This document shows, in pieces, positions 16,536-25,300 of a stretch of 64,000 nt of DNA. The DNA comes from Croceivirga lutea (GTDB lineage: Bacteria; Bacteroidota; Bacteroidia; Flavobacteriales; Flavobacteriaceae), in assembly GCF_014235875.1 (NCBI RefSeq), contig NZ_JACJUK010000004.1, forward strand, positions 186,001 to 250,000. The letters run 5' to 3'. The notes under the pieces were generated by a model that saw only the letters and a program-made list of their open reading frames with translations, had not been told where the DNA came from and did no database searches. How positions within the stretch are numbered: position 1 is the stretch's first letter; each line of letters opens with the position of its first letter. The position numbers were made by a program, and so were the translations under genes.

Positions 16536-17647
16536 TAAAAAATTTGTTTGTAAAGGGTTATTAAGTTTTTTAATACGTTTTCATCTGAAAATTGTTGCAC
16601 GTAACTATACCCTTGTTCAGCTATTAATTTGCGCTCATCTGGGTGTTCAAAAATCCAATTTAATTGAGTTCTAATCTCGTCACTATTATTAGGGTTTATG
16701 TAAATTGAATTTGGGCCGGCTGCCTCAGGAAAACAACCATTGTTTGTTACAATTACAGGAGTTTTACTATACATGGCTTCAATAATAGGTATGCCAAAAC
16801 CTTCACAAATACTGGGATAACAAAAAACTGTTGCGGCTTGGTACAAGGCGGCAAGCTCAGTAACGTTTATGTTTTTTACAAAAGTTACCTGTTGCTCCAA
16901 ATTGTGTTTATTTACATAAGTGTATAATTGCTTTGCATATTTTTTATCTTTTCCCACAAGTACTAAATGATGATTAGTACCGTGAACAGCTTTAATTAAA
17001 GTAAGTGCATTTTTGCGTTCTTGTAACGTACCTACATTAATAATAAACTCTTTTGGTAAATTAAATTTTTTGCGAACCGCTCTTTTATCTTCAGCTGAGT
17101 AGGTTTTTTTAAATGCTTTATTGCAACCTTGATAAACAACAGAGATTTTTTCTTCCGGTATTTTAAAATACTTAACAATATCACTCTTTGTTTGTTCACT
17201 TATGGCAATAACATGGTTAGAAGTTTCTACAGCATATTTAAACTTGAGTCTATAAATAACTCTATCCCAAATGTTATAATAATGAGGATGACTTAAAAAA
17301 ATTAAATCGTGAATGGTAACTACCTTTGGAATATTGTTTTTACGAAGCTGTATAGGAATTTCGCCAGATAAGCCATGAAAGCCGTTAATAGGTAGGTTTT
17401 CTGCTTGTTTCCATTGCCCTAGTAACCGCCAAATTGAGCGCAGTTTTTTCCAAAACCAACCTTTAGGATATACAATAGTAGCCTTGTCTAGAGCTACCAA
17501 TTTTTCAATCGAAGACTTTTTAGGATTAAAAAGATAAAGTTCTTCTATTTCAGGAGATTGAGTTAGCATTCTTACGACATCTCTACCGTAATTACCCAAA
17601 CCAGTATTGTTGTGAAAAATTCGTTTGGCGTCGAACGCTACTTTCAT
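16535..17647 (-). CDS. Glycosyltransferase family 4 (mannosyltransferase-like)
   Basis: A 370-residue GT-B protein. It starts MKVAFDAKRIFHNNTGLGNY, the typical N-terminus of WbaZ/MtfB-like GT4 enzymes. It contains VVTIHDLIFLSHP, VIAISEQTKSDIVKYF and VYQGCNKAF before the linker. The donor domain has NVGTLQERKNALTLIKAV and E-x7-E as EGFGIPIIE. Related enzymes are often annotated as alpha-mannosyltransferases, but the specificity here is unproven. It is similar in plan to the next upstream GT4 (17674-18759), and the two probably arose by duplication. The ATG lies 27 bases after that gene's stop. Confidence 0.85.
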   Translation of the reverse strand: MKVAFDAKRIFHNNTGLGNYGRDVVRMLTQSPEIEELYLFNPKKSSIEKLVALDKATIVYPKGWFWKKLRSIWRLLGQWKQAENLPINGFHGLSGEIPIQLRKNNIPKVVTIHDLIFLSHPHYYNIWDRVIYRLKFKYAVETSNHVIAISEQTKSDIVKYFKIPEEKISVVYQGCNKAFKKTYSAEDKRAVRKKFNLPKEFIINVGTLQERKNALTLIKAVHGTNHHLVLVGKDKKYAKQLYTYVNKHNLEQQVTFVKNINVTELAALYQAATVFCYPSICEGFGIPIIEAMYSKTPVIVTNNGCFPEAAGPNSIYINPNNSDEIRTQLNWIFEHPDERKLIAEQGYSYVQQFSDENVLKNLITLYKQIF

Positions 17648-17673
17648 AATTAGCTACTGCAATTGGCGTAAAA

Positions 17674-18759
17674 CTACATATATTTATTATAAACTGCCAC
17701 GGTCTCTTTTGCGGTACGTTGCCATGAAAAAGAATCGGCATAGTTTTTAGCCACTGCTATCTGTTTTTCATTAAGGTTGAGAATTTTTGATAGACCATTT
17801 GCAATGTCTTCAATTTCGAAAGGATTAACCAATACGGCATGTCCGCCTGAAGTTTCTGAAGCAGCCCCAGTTGTACTAGTTAACACGGGCAGATTAGCTG
17901 ACATGGCTTCTAAAATAGGAATACCAAAGCCTTCGTAAAGGGTTGGAAATAAAAAAGCTTTTGCGTTGTGGTATAACTGAGCCAATTCGGCATTAGAAAT
18001 GTAACCGGTAATCAATACGTTATTAGTAAGATTATTTTCAATAATATATTTTCTAACTTTTGCTCCAAGAGGTTCTTCAACTTTACCTGTTATTACAAGT
18101 TTTATAGTTTTTGATGCCGTACTTAAATGATAACCCTTAATTAAATTCAAAGTATTTTTTCTATTAGATACACCACCTAACGCAATAAAATAACTCTTAG
18201 GTGTTAGATTTTTAGGCCCTAAAAAATCTTTATTCTTTACCGTAACATTTTGTAAAGAAATAGAAGGTGCCAAGGCTACCGCATGTATTCTATCTTCAGG
18301 AAAATCAAAGAAGCGTAAAAAATCTTTTTTTGTTTTTTCACTAACTGTAATTAGTACATCAGCATTTTTAGAAAACGACCTAAAAAGAGCAAATCTTTTT
18401 TTTTCAAAGTACTCAGTTGTAAGATTATATTGTTTAAGCTCAGGTAAATGCACGGCTAAATCATGCACCGTTGCAACTTTTAAGCCTTTTTTAGAGTTTA
18501 AAAATGGCGTATGTAAACTATGAACAACATCAAAACGTGTTGAAGTCATATACAGATTATTTACATGCCAAAAGTGCTTTTGGTTAAGTAATTCTTTCTG
18601 AAAATCATTTTTAGAACTCCATTTTTTTTTCAATCTAAAGGCTAGGGTGGGTGATACGTTATCTAAATCTTTTAAAGCTTCAAATAGATGATGTATATAA
18701 AACGGAATTCCAGTGTAATTTTTAAAAAATAGGGAAGAACTTTCTAGTGCTACTTTCAT
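17674..18759 (-). CDS. Glycosyltransferase family 4
   Basis: The frame is open to 18795, but the ATG at 18757-18759 gives the usual GT4 start (MKVALESSSLFFKNYTGIPF) and leaves a 38-base gap from the upstream gene, so it is preferred; the product is then 361 residues. Visible motifs are VATVHDLAVHLPE, VLITVSEKTKKDFLRFF, ALGGVSNRKNTLNLIKGY and E-x7-E as EGFGIPILE. Domain order is the same as in the neighbour at 16535-17647. It belongs to the run of six glycosyltransferases; its role is inferred as assembly of an LPS-core or surface glycan. Confidence 0.85.
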   Translation of the reverse strand: MKVALESSSLFFKNYTGIPFYIHHLFEALKDLDNVSPTLAFRLKKKWSSKNDFQKELLNQKHFWHVNNLYMTSTRFDVVHSLHTPFLNSKKGLKVATVHDLAVHLPELKQYNLTTEYFEKKRFALFRSFSKNADVLITVSEKTKKDFLRFFDFPEDRIHAVALAPSISLQNVTVKNKDFLGPKNLTPKSYFIALGGVSNRKNTLNLIKGYHLSTASKTIKLVITGKVEEPLGAKVRKYIIENNLTNNVLITGYISNAELAQLYHNAKAFLFPTLYEGFGIPILEAMSANLPVLTSTTGAASETSGGHAVLVNPFEIEDIANGLSKILNLNEKQIAVAKNYADSFSWQRTAKETVAVYNKYM

Positions 18760-18797
18760 TAGGGCTAAAGTAACAAATAGAAAATTTAAAGCCACTA

Positions 18798-19619
18798 TTA
18801 GCTAGCCTTAGCCAATTCTGTATTTGTATTGAGATTAGAATACATAATCTTGGTGCTAGGGGCCTTTAGCATTTTAAGAACAGCATAGCGTTGATAAACG
18901 CTTAGAGCATTGAGATAACAGATTTTTACACCTCTATCTAAATCTAAAAAACCGAGTCTGAAAAAGTAATTAAAAGTGAATTTCCAAATAGGCTTAAAAA
19001 TTAATTTACTGTATGAGAATTGCCCTCCTTTATTGCGAATTTCTTTAGCTTTTAAACTTCCGTAATGCAACATTTTTGATTTGTAATCATCAAAATTTTT
19101 ATAGCAATAATGCGTTAGTTTAGCGTTTAATTTTCCTGATGTTCCATTCACAGCTAAGGTTTCGTGAACCAATTTTTCATTGGTATAATGCACTTTACTT
19201 TTCTGAAATAGTCTATGATTTTTATCGGTTTGCCAGCCACTAAAGTGTAGCCTCTGATTTTTAAACATAAACTTTCTGTAGAACCAATAGGCAGCACATG
19301 GCGAAGGAGAATTTACGGTTTCTAATATTTCTCGTTCTAATTTTTTAGTAACTACTTCATCAGCATCAACAAACAAAACCCATTCAAAATTAGCCTGTTT
19401 TAAAGCAAAATTTTTCTGGGCAGTAAAGTTTTTAAATGGATGTTGAAGTACCCTAACCTTGTTATGTTTTTTGAGATACTCATAAGTGCCGTCTGTGCTG
19501 TAAGAATCAACAACAATTATTTCATCAGCAAAAGAAATGCTATTGATACATTTTTCAATGTAACCAATTTCATTATACGTAATTACTAGAGCGCTGATTT
19601 TCTGGTTTGGGGTCTTCAA
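18798..19619 (-). CDS. Glycosyltransferase family 2, LPS-core type (paralog of 14693-15466)
   Basis: A 273-residue GT-A enzyme with ISALVITYNEIGYIEKC, DEIIVVDSYSTDGTYEYL and VLFVDADE, plus the subgroup-specific FSGWQTDKNHRLFQK and LVHETLAVNG. It matches the other GT2 in this cluster over the full length, so the cluster contains a duplicated pair. The only start near the conserved N-terminus is a TTG at 19617-19619; no ATG is available. It is the first gene of the glycosyltransferase run, and the 152 bases upstream contain an imperfect inverted repeat (19652-19724) that may hold the promoter or a leader structure. Confidence 0.85.
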   Translation of the reverse strand: MKTPNQKISALVITYNEIGYIEKCINSISFADEIIVVDSYSTDGTYEYLKKHNKVRVLQHPFKNFTAQKNFALKQANFEWVLFVDADEVVTKKLEREILETVNSPSPCAAYWFYRKFMFKNQRLHFSGWQTDKNHRLFQKSKVHYTNEKLVHETLAVNGTSGKLNAKLTHYCYKNFDDYKSKMLHYGSLKAKEIRNKGGQFSYSKLIFKPIWKFTFNYFFRLGFLDLDRGVKICYLNALSVYQRYAVLKMLKAPSTKIMYSNLNTNTELAKAS

Positions 19620-19651
19620 TACAGCAATTTTAAGTTATTGGTAAAGGCCTG

Positions 19652-19724
19652 AGTCTACAATAACAACAAATAGTAGAAAAAATTGCCTTTGTAGGAAAAA
19701 TTCTCCACTATTGTTGTTTAGACT
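19652..19724. repeat. Imperfect long inverted repeat in the gene gap before the glycosyltransferase run
   Basis: The left arm (19652-19676, beginning AGTCTAC and containing AACAACAAATAGTAG) is nearly the reverse complement of the right arm (19705-19724, CCACTATTGTTGTTTAGACT). The left arm has two small insertions. The arms would form a stem of about 17 pairs around a loop of about 28 bases. It lies between dapD (ends 19772) and the first GT2 (starts 19619), both on the minus strand. No clear poly-T tract follows on the minus strand, so it is not a clear intrinsic terminator. It could be a terminator with weak tail, a leader structure, or a remnant repeat. Confidence 0.45.
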
Positions 19725-19771
19725 TTAGAAGTAAATAGAAAAGAAAGGTTGCTTTACAATCTAATTAAGAT

Positions 19772-20587
19772 TTAAACAGCAACATCATATTCACGTAAAG
19801 CATCGTTTAATGATGTTTTTTTATTGGTACTTTCTTTTCGTTTACCAATGATTAATGCACAAGAAACATTGTATTCGCCAGCATTAAATTTTTTAGTGTA
19901 GCTACCAGGTATTACAACTGAGCCAGCCGGGACTCTTCCTTTCATCTCTAAAGGTTCATCACCAGTAACATCTATAATCTTTGTTGATGCTGTTAAAACT
20001 ACATTGGCCCCCAAAACGGCTTCTTTTTCTACATGCACACCTTCCACTACAATACACCTAGAGCCAATAAAGGCGTTATCTTCAATAATAACAGGAGAGG
20101 CTTGCAATGGCTCTAATACACCACCAATACCTACACCACCACTTAAATGTACATTTTTACCAATTTGAGCACAACTACCTACTGTAGCCCATGTATCTAC
20201 CATGGTACCTTCATCTACATAAGCCCCAATATTTACATAACTTGGCATTAAAATAGTGCCAGAAGAAATATATGCGCCATGTCTCGCAACCGCATGCGGA
20301 ACAACTCTGATACCTCTTTCTTTGTAGTTTCTTTTTAAAGGAATTTTGTCATGGTACTCAAAAATACCAGCTTCAAGAACTTCCATTTTTTGAATAGGAA
20401 AATAGAGTACAACTCCTTTTTTTACCCATTCATTTATTTGCCATCCTTTGGCAGTAGGTTCAGCACAACGCAACTCACCTTTATCAATTAAATCAATTAC
20501 TTCTCTAATGGCGTTTTGGGTAGGAGTTTCTTTAAGTAACTCTCTATTATCCCATGCTGCTTCTATAAGTGCTCTTAATTCGGTCAT
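19772..20587 (-). CDS. dapD: 2,3,4,5-tetrahydropyridine-2,6-dicarboxylate N-succinyltransferase
   Basis: A 271-residue left-handed beta-helix acyltransferase of lysine/diaminopimelate synthesis. It transfers succinyl from succinyl-CoA to tetrahydrodipicolinate. The N-terminal helical part (LRALIEAAWDNRELL) is followed by hexapeptide repeats (for example MPSYVNIGAYVDEGTMVDTW, VGSCAQIGKNVHLSGGVGIG and AFIGSRCIVVEGVHV). The ATG at 20585-20587 gives the family N-terminus MTELRALIEAAW; an upstream in-frame extension to 20605 is not needed. It diverges from ruvX. A Bacteroidota -7-like box (TATATTTG on the minus strand, 20603-20610) lies 15 bases upstream of the start, without a clear -33. Confidence 0.95.
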   Translation of the reverse strand: MTELRALIEAAWDNRELLKETPTQNAIREVIDLIDKGELRCAEPTAKGWQINEWVKKGVVLYFPIQKMEVLEAGIFEYHDKIPLKRNYKERGIRVVPHAVARHGAYISSGTILMPSYVNIGAYVDEGTMVDTWATVGSCAQIGKNVHLSGGVGIGGVLEPLQASPVIIEDNAFIGSRCIVVEGVHVEKEAVLGANVVLTASTKIIDVTGDEPLEMKGRVPAGSVVIPGSYTKKFNAGEYNVSCALIIGKRKESTNKKTSLNDALREYDVAV

Positions 20588-20683
20588 AAAAAACAATTTT
20601 GGCAAATATAGTGGCTCAAGAGTTAATTGGTAATCTATTTTATGACCATAACATTTTACGTTATTTTTGCCAAAAATTTTTGA

Positions 20684-21094
20684 TTGGCACGAATTTTAGC
20701 GCTCGATTTTGGAAAAGTTAGAACTGGAGTTGCAGTTACAGATGAATTGCAGTTAATTGCTTCTGGTTTAGCAACTGTTGAGACAAAAGAGTTATTAGAA
20801 TTTTTGAAAAACTATTTTGAAGCAGAAAAGGTTGAAAAAATAGTCATCGGAGAACCTAAACAAATGAGTGGTGAAGTTTCAGAATCAGAAGCACTAATTG
20901 CACCCTTTATTATTAATTTTAAAAAACATTTTCCGAACCTACCGGTTGTAAGACAAGATGAACGTTTTACGTCTAAAATGGCCTTGGATAGTATGATTGC
21001 TGGCGGAATGAAAAAAAAGAAACGGCAAAATAAAGGGGAATTAGATAAAATTAGTGCCACGATAATTTTACAATCCTATTTAGAGAGAAAGTAG
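20684..21094 (+). CDS. ruvX: Putative pre-16S rRNA nuclease / Holliday junction resolvase YqgF
   Basis: A 136-residue RNase H-fold protein. It shows ILALDFGKVRTGVAVTD (catalytic Asp near residue 8), IVIGEPKQMSG and VVRQDERFTSKMA, with a C-terminal KGELDKISATIILQSYL. Family members mature the 5' end of 16S rRNA. TTG at 20684 is the only possible start, because an in-frame TGA precedes it directly. TATTTTTG at 20662-20669 resembles the Bacteroidota -7 box. The next gene, def, begins three bases after the stop, so the two are probably co-transcribed. Confidence 0.93.
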   Translation: MARILALDFGKVRTGVAVTDELQLIASGLATVETKELLEFLKNYFEAEKVEKIVIGEPKQMSGEVSESEALIAPFIINFKKHFPNLPVVRQDERFTSKMALDSMIAGGMKKKKRQNKGELDKISATIILQSYLERK

Positions 21095-21097
21095 TTT

Positions 21098-21688
21098 ATG
21101 ATTTTACCCATAGTAGCATACGGCGACCCAGTTTTACGAAAAAAGGCTAAGGATATTCCCCAAGACTATCCAAAGTTAGATGAATTGGTTTCTAATATGT
21201 TTGAAACCATGTATAAAGCCTCAGGCGTTGGTTTGGCAGGACCACAAGTAGGTTTGCCGTTACGCATTTTTGTAATTGATGCCGTACCTTTTTCAGATGA
21301 CGAAGAGTTAACAGAGGAAGAAAGAGCACAATTAAAAGAATTCAAAAAAGTTTTTATAAATGCTAAAATTGAAGAAGAAGAAGGTGAGGAGTGGGCATTT
21401 AATGAAGGTTGTTTAAGTATACCAGATGTACGAGAAGATGTTTTTAGACAACCCGAAATAAAAATTTCTTATTTAAACGAAAAGTTAGAACCAGTTACTG
21501 AATCGTATAAAGGATTAGCAGCAAGAATTATTCAACATGAGTATGACCATATTGAAGGAATTTTGTTTACAGATAAGCTATCTTCCTTAAAGAAAAGATT
21601 ACTTAAAAGTAGGTTAGAAAAAATTTCTAAGGGTAAGGTTAACGTTGATTATAAAATGCGTTTTCCAAACCTAAAAAAAGGACGATAA
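21098..21688 (+). CDS. def: Peptide deformylase
   Basis: A 196-residue metalloenzyme that removes the formyl group from nascent N-terminal methionine. All three family motifs are present: GVGLAGPQVG (residues 43-52), EGCLS (103-107, cysteine metal ligand) and HEYDH (147-151, two histidine ligands and the catalytic Glu). A charged insertion around residues 66-84 (FSDDEELTEEERAQLKEFKK) is larger than in E. coli but usual for Bacteroidota. It follows ruvX by three bases and precedes the DUF5606 gene, an arrangement I associate with flavobacterial genomes. Confidence 0.96.
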   Translation: MILPIVAYGDPVLRKKAKDIPQDYPKLDELVSNMFETMYKASGVGLAGPQVGLPLRIFVIDAVPFSDDEELTEEERAQLKEFKKVFINAKIEEEEGEEWAFNEGCLSIPDVREDVFRQPEIKISYLNEKLEPVTESYKGLAARIIQHEYDHIEGILFTDKLSSLKKRLLKSRLEKISKGKVNVDYKMRFPNLKKGR

Positions 21689-21741
21689 GTTCTAACCAGA
21701 ATTAATAAAATTCTAAATTTACCCCTTTAAATTACTTGTTT

Positions 21742-22176
21742 ATGACTTTAGACAAAATCTTAGCCATTGGTGGCAAACCAGGATTGTATAAAATGCTAAC
21801 TCAAACACGTTCAGGATTCGTAGGAGAATCATTAGTAGACGGTAAAAGAGTTGCAGTGAGTATACGAAATAATGTGAGTATTCTTTCTGAAATTGCAATT
21901 TATACACTAGAAGAAGAGTTGCCGTTACGCGAAGTTTTTCAAAAGATAAAAGACAAAGAAAATGGTGGTAAAACTTCAATCAGTCACAAAGACGAAAAAA
22001 TAAAATTAGAAGAATATTTCTTTGAAATTTTACCAAATTATGATGAAGACCGTGTGTACCCTAGTGATATTAAAAAAATTGTTCAGTGGTATAATATTCT
22101 TCATGATAATGATGTAACAGATTTTTCTGATTCAGATGATGAAGATAGCGCTAAAGCGTCTTCGGAAGAAGAGTAA
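21742..22176 (+). CDS. DUF5606 domain protein, conserved in Bacteroidota
   Basis: The 144-residue product begins MTLDKILAIGGKPGLYKML and contains the segments FVGESLVDGKRVAVSIRN and VSILSEIAIYTL, the pattern of DUF5606 proteins. The C-terminus is acidic and probably disordered. No catalytic motif is seen and the function is unknown. The ATG at 21742 is preferred over an upstream in-frame TTG at 21736 because it gives the conserved N-terminus. It lies downstream of def. In my memory, mazG often follows directly in related genomes, but here mazG is about 17 kb away (see findings). Confidence 0.8.
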   Translation: MTLDKILAIGGKPGLYKMLTQTRSGFVGESLVDGKRVAVSIRNNVSILSEIAIYTLEEELPLREVFQKIKDKENGGKTSISHKDEKIKLEEYFFEILPNYDEDRVYPSDIKKIVQWYNILHDNDVTDFSDSDDEDSAKASSEEE

Positions 22177-22312
22177 TCTGTTGTTCATTTAAATCATCAA
22201 TCTACAAAAGCAAAGCAATAGTTAAAGAGTAACATCTTAATTTTTAGTTAATCCTACTTTTGAGAGGTTTTGAGTTTACCTATATTTAGGAGATTCAAAC
22301 AACCAATTCAAA

Positions 22313-25300
22313 ATGAGATTATTTTTCAAAAAGGCAATGCTTCTATTTGTATTGCTTATCCTATTTGGTTTAGTACAAGCACAAGACACTAAAGCAAAAG
22401 ACACTACTAAAAAAGCAACCAAAGAGTTACCTCTAGAACCAGAGAGGTCTATAGAATTTACCACAGATGAAGGTACTTGGCTTTCACTAGATGTAAGCCC
22501 AGATGGTCAAACCATTGTATTTGATATGATGGGTGATATTTATACCATTCCTATCACTGGTGGTAAAGCTACACAGTTAACTAGCGGTATGGCCTATGAT
22601 GTTCATCCAAGATATAGTCCTGATGGTAAATCGTTAGTTTTCATCTCAGATAAAAGCGGTTCTGATAACATCTGGACACTAGATTTAAACACTAAGAAAG
22701 ATAAGCAAATTACAAAGGAAAAAAAGCATAATTTCTTTTCAGCAGAATGGACAGTTGATGGGGACTATATTATTGGCGTAAAAGGCCGTAGAAACATTAA
22801 ACCCCATATTTATCATAAAGATGGAGGAGCTGGTAGCCAGTTAGTAAGTGAGCCAAAGAATATAAAACTAACAGATCCAGCAGTAGCTCCAGATGGTAAG
22901 TTAGTTTACTTCTCACAGCGTAGAAACGCCTGGAATTACAATGCTCAACTACCGCAATATCAATTAGGCACCTATGATTTGGAAGATGGTAGCATGGCTA
23001 CAATCACCTCAAAATATGGTTCAGCATTTACTCCAACACTTTCTCCAAACGGTAAGTGGTTGGTTTATGGTTCTAGATATGAAAATGAAACAGGTTTAAT
23101 ATTAAGAAATCTTGAAACTGGTGCTGAGGAGTGGTTAGCGTATCCGGTTCAAAGAGACGAGCAAGAATCTATTGCGCCGCTAGGGGTGTTACCTGCCATG
23201 TCTTTTACACCAGATAGTCAGCATTTGTTGGTGTCTTATGGTGGTAAAATTCATAATATCAACATAGTAAATAAAACAGCAACCGCAGTACCGTTTACAG
23301 TAGATGTAAACCTAGATTTAGGACCAAGGTTAGCCTTTAAGTATCCTATTGAAGATACTGAAGAAATGTTTGCTACTCAAATTAGAAATGCAAAACCATC
23401 TCCAGATGGTAAGCAACTAGCGTTTACAGCTTTGAACCGCTTGTATATTATGGATTATCCAAATGGTAGTCCACGCCGAGTAACCAATTTTGATTTTATA
23501 GAAGCACAACCTTCATGGTCGCCAGATGGTAATTTTCTAGTATTTACGACTTGGAATAAGACAGAAGGTCATTTGTATAAAATAAACGTAAAAGGCAAAG
23601 CCAAACCTGTAAAATTGACCAATATAGGTGGTCTATACACTTCACCAGAATGGTCTTATAACTCAAATAGAATTGTCTTTCACAGTGGTAGTGCGCAAGT
23701 ATTTCAAGATATGGTTGGACCCTTATCACGTAGAACACAAGAAAATTTAGTTTGGGTATCAAGTAATGGTGGTGATATCAATTTCATCGCAAAAAGTAAA
23801 AACAGATTTACACCTCATTTTTCAAAAATAGATGATAGAATCTATCTTACTAAGGATAGAAGTTTAGTTTCTATTCGTTGGGATGGTACCGATGAAAAGG
23901 AGCATATAAAATTAAAAGGAATTGTAACCTATGGCTCGCAAGATGTTTTTCATGATGAATTTGGGGGGCATAATATTCTTATTGCTAATGATTATAAAGA
24001 ACCACAAGACAAATCTTCAATTCCTCAAGAAATTCGAATTTCACCAGACGGTACTTCTGCTTTAGCCAAAATTAATAACGATGTTTATCAAGTTACAATT
24101 CCGCGTTTTGGTAAATTACCCACGGTTTCTTTGGCCAAGGCAGAGAATGCTGCTTTTCCAGCATTGAAATTAACCGTAATGGGTGGAGAATTTCCAGCTT
24201 GGTCTAGTGATAGTAAGAAAGTACACTGGTCTTTAGGTGCCAGTCATTTTAGTTATGATGTAGGGGCTGGTAAAAAGTTTGCTGACAGTTTAGCGCAGGC
24301 TAAGAAAAAGGAAAAAGAACTTAAAAAGACCGAAAAAGAAAAAGATAGTATAACAAAAGACGAGGCCAAAGACAAAGACGAAGACGAAGACCCAAAATAT
24401 ACTGCTGAAGAGCATAAAATTAAGGTGCCTTTTAATCGTAATATTCCAAAGGGTAACGTGGTCTTAAAAGGGGGCAGAATTGTTACCATGAAAGGTAATG
24501 AGATTATAGAAAGTGGTGACCTATTGGTTGTTAATAATAGAATTAAAGCAATTGGCGCTTCTGGCACGTTGACATTTCCAGAAAATACAGAAGTAATTGA
24601 TGTCTCTGGAAAAACATTGGTTCCTGGTTTTGTAGATACTCATGCGCATATGCGTCCCGCTTGGGGGCTGCAAAAAGACCAAGTGTGGTCGTATACTGCT
24701 AATTTGGCTTATGGAGTAACTACCACTCGCGACCCTCAAACAGGAACAACAGATGTACTTACTTATGCTGATATGGTAGAAGCAGGTATGTTAGATGGTC
24801 CACGAATTTACAGTACTGGTCCTGGTCTTGGATTTTGGTTTTATAAATTGAATAGTCTGGAACAAACCAAAGAAGTATTAAAGCAATACAGTGACTATTT
24901 TGATACAAAGACCATAAAAATGTACTTGGTGGGTAATCGGCAACAGCGACAATGGGTTTTAGAAGCGTGCAAAGAGTTAAAATTAATGCCTACAACAGAA
25001 GGTGGTCTTGATTTTAAATTAAATATGACGCAGTTACTAGATGGGTATCCCGGTCATGAGCATAGCTACCCAATTTATCCTATTTATAAAGATGTCATTA
25101 AAACAACAGCCGAATCTAAGATGGCAGTTACACCAACTTTATTGGTATCCTACGGAGGGCCTTGGGCAGAAAATTACTATTACTCGAGAACTGATGTTTG
25201 GAATGATAAAAAAATCAAACATTTTACGCCATATACAGATTTGGCTAATAAGGCCAGAAGAAGACCAGGATGGTTTATGGATGAGGAGCACGTGTTTCAA

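Noticed and set aside
24253-24567. 104-codon minus-strand frame with Ser/Leu-rich sequence inside the propeller-amidohydrolase gene
   Set aside because: It is the antisense of the Lys/Glu/Asp-rich linker; the composition is explained by that.
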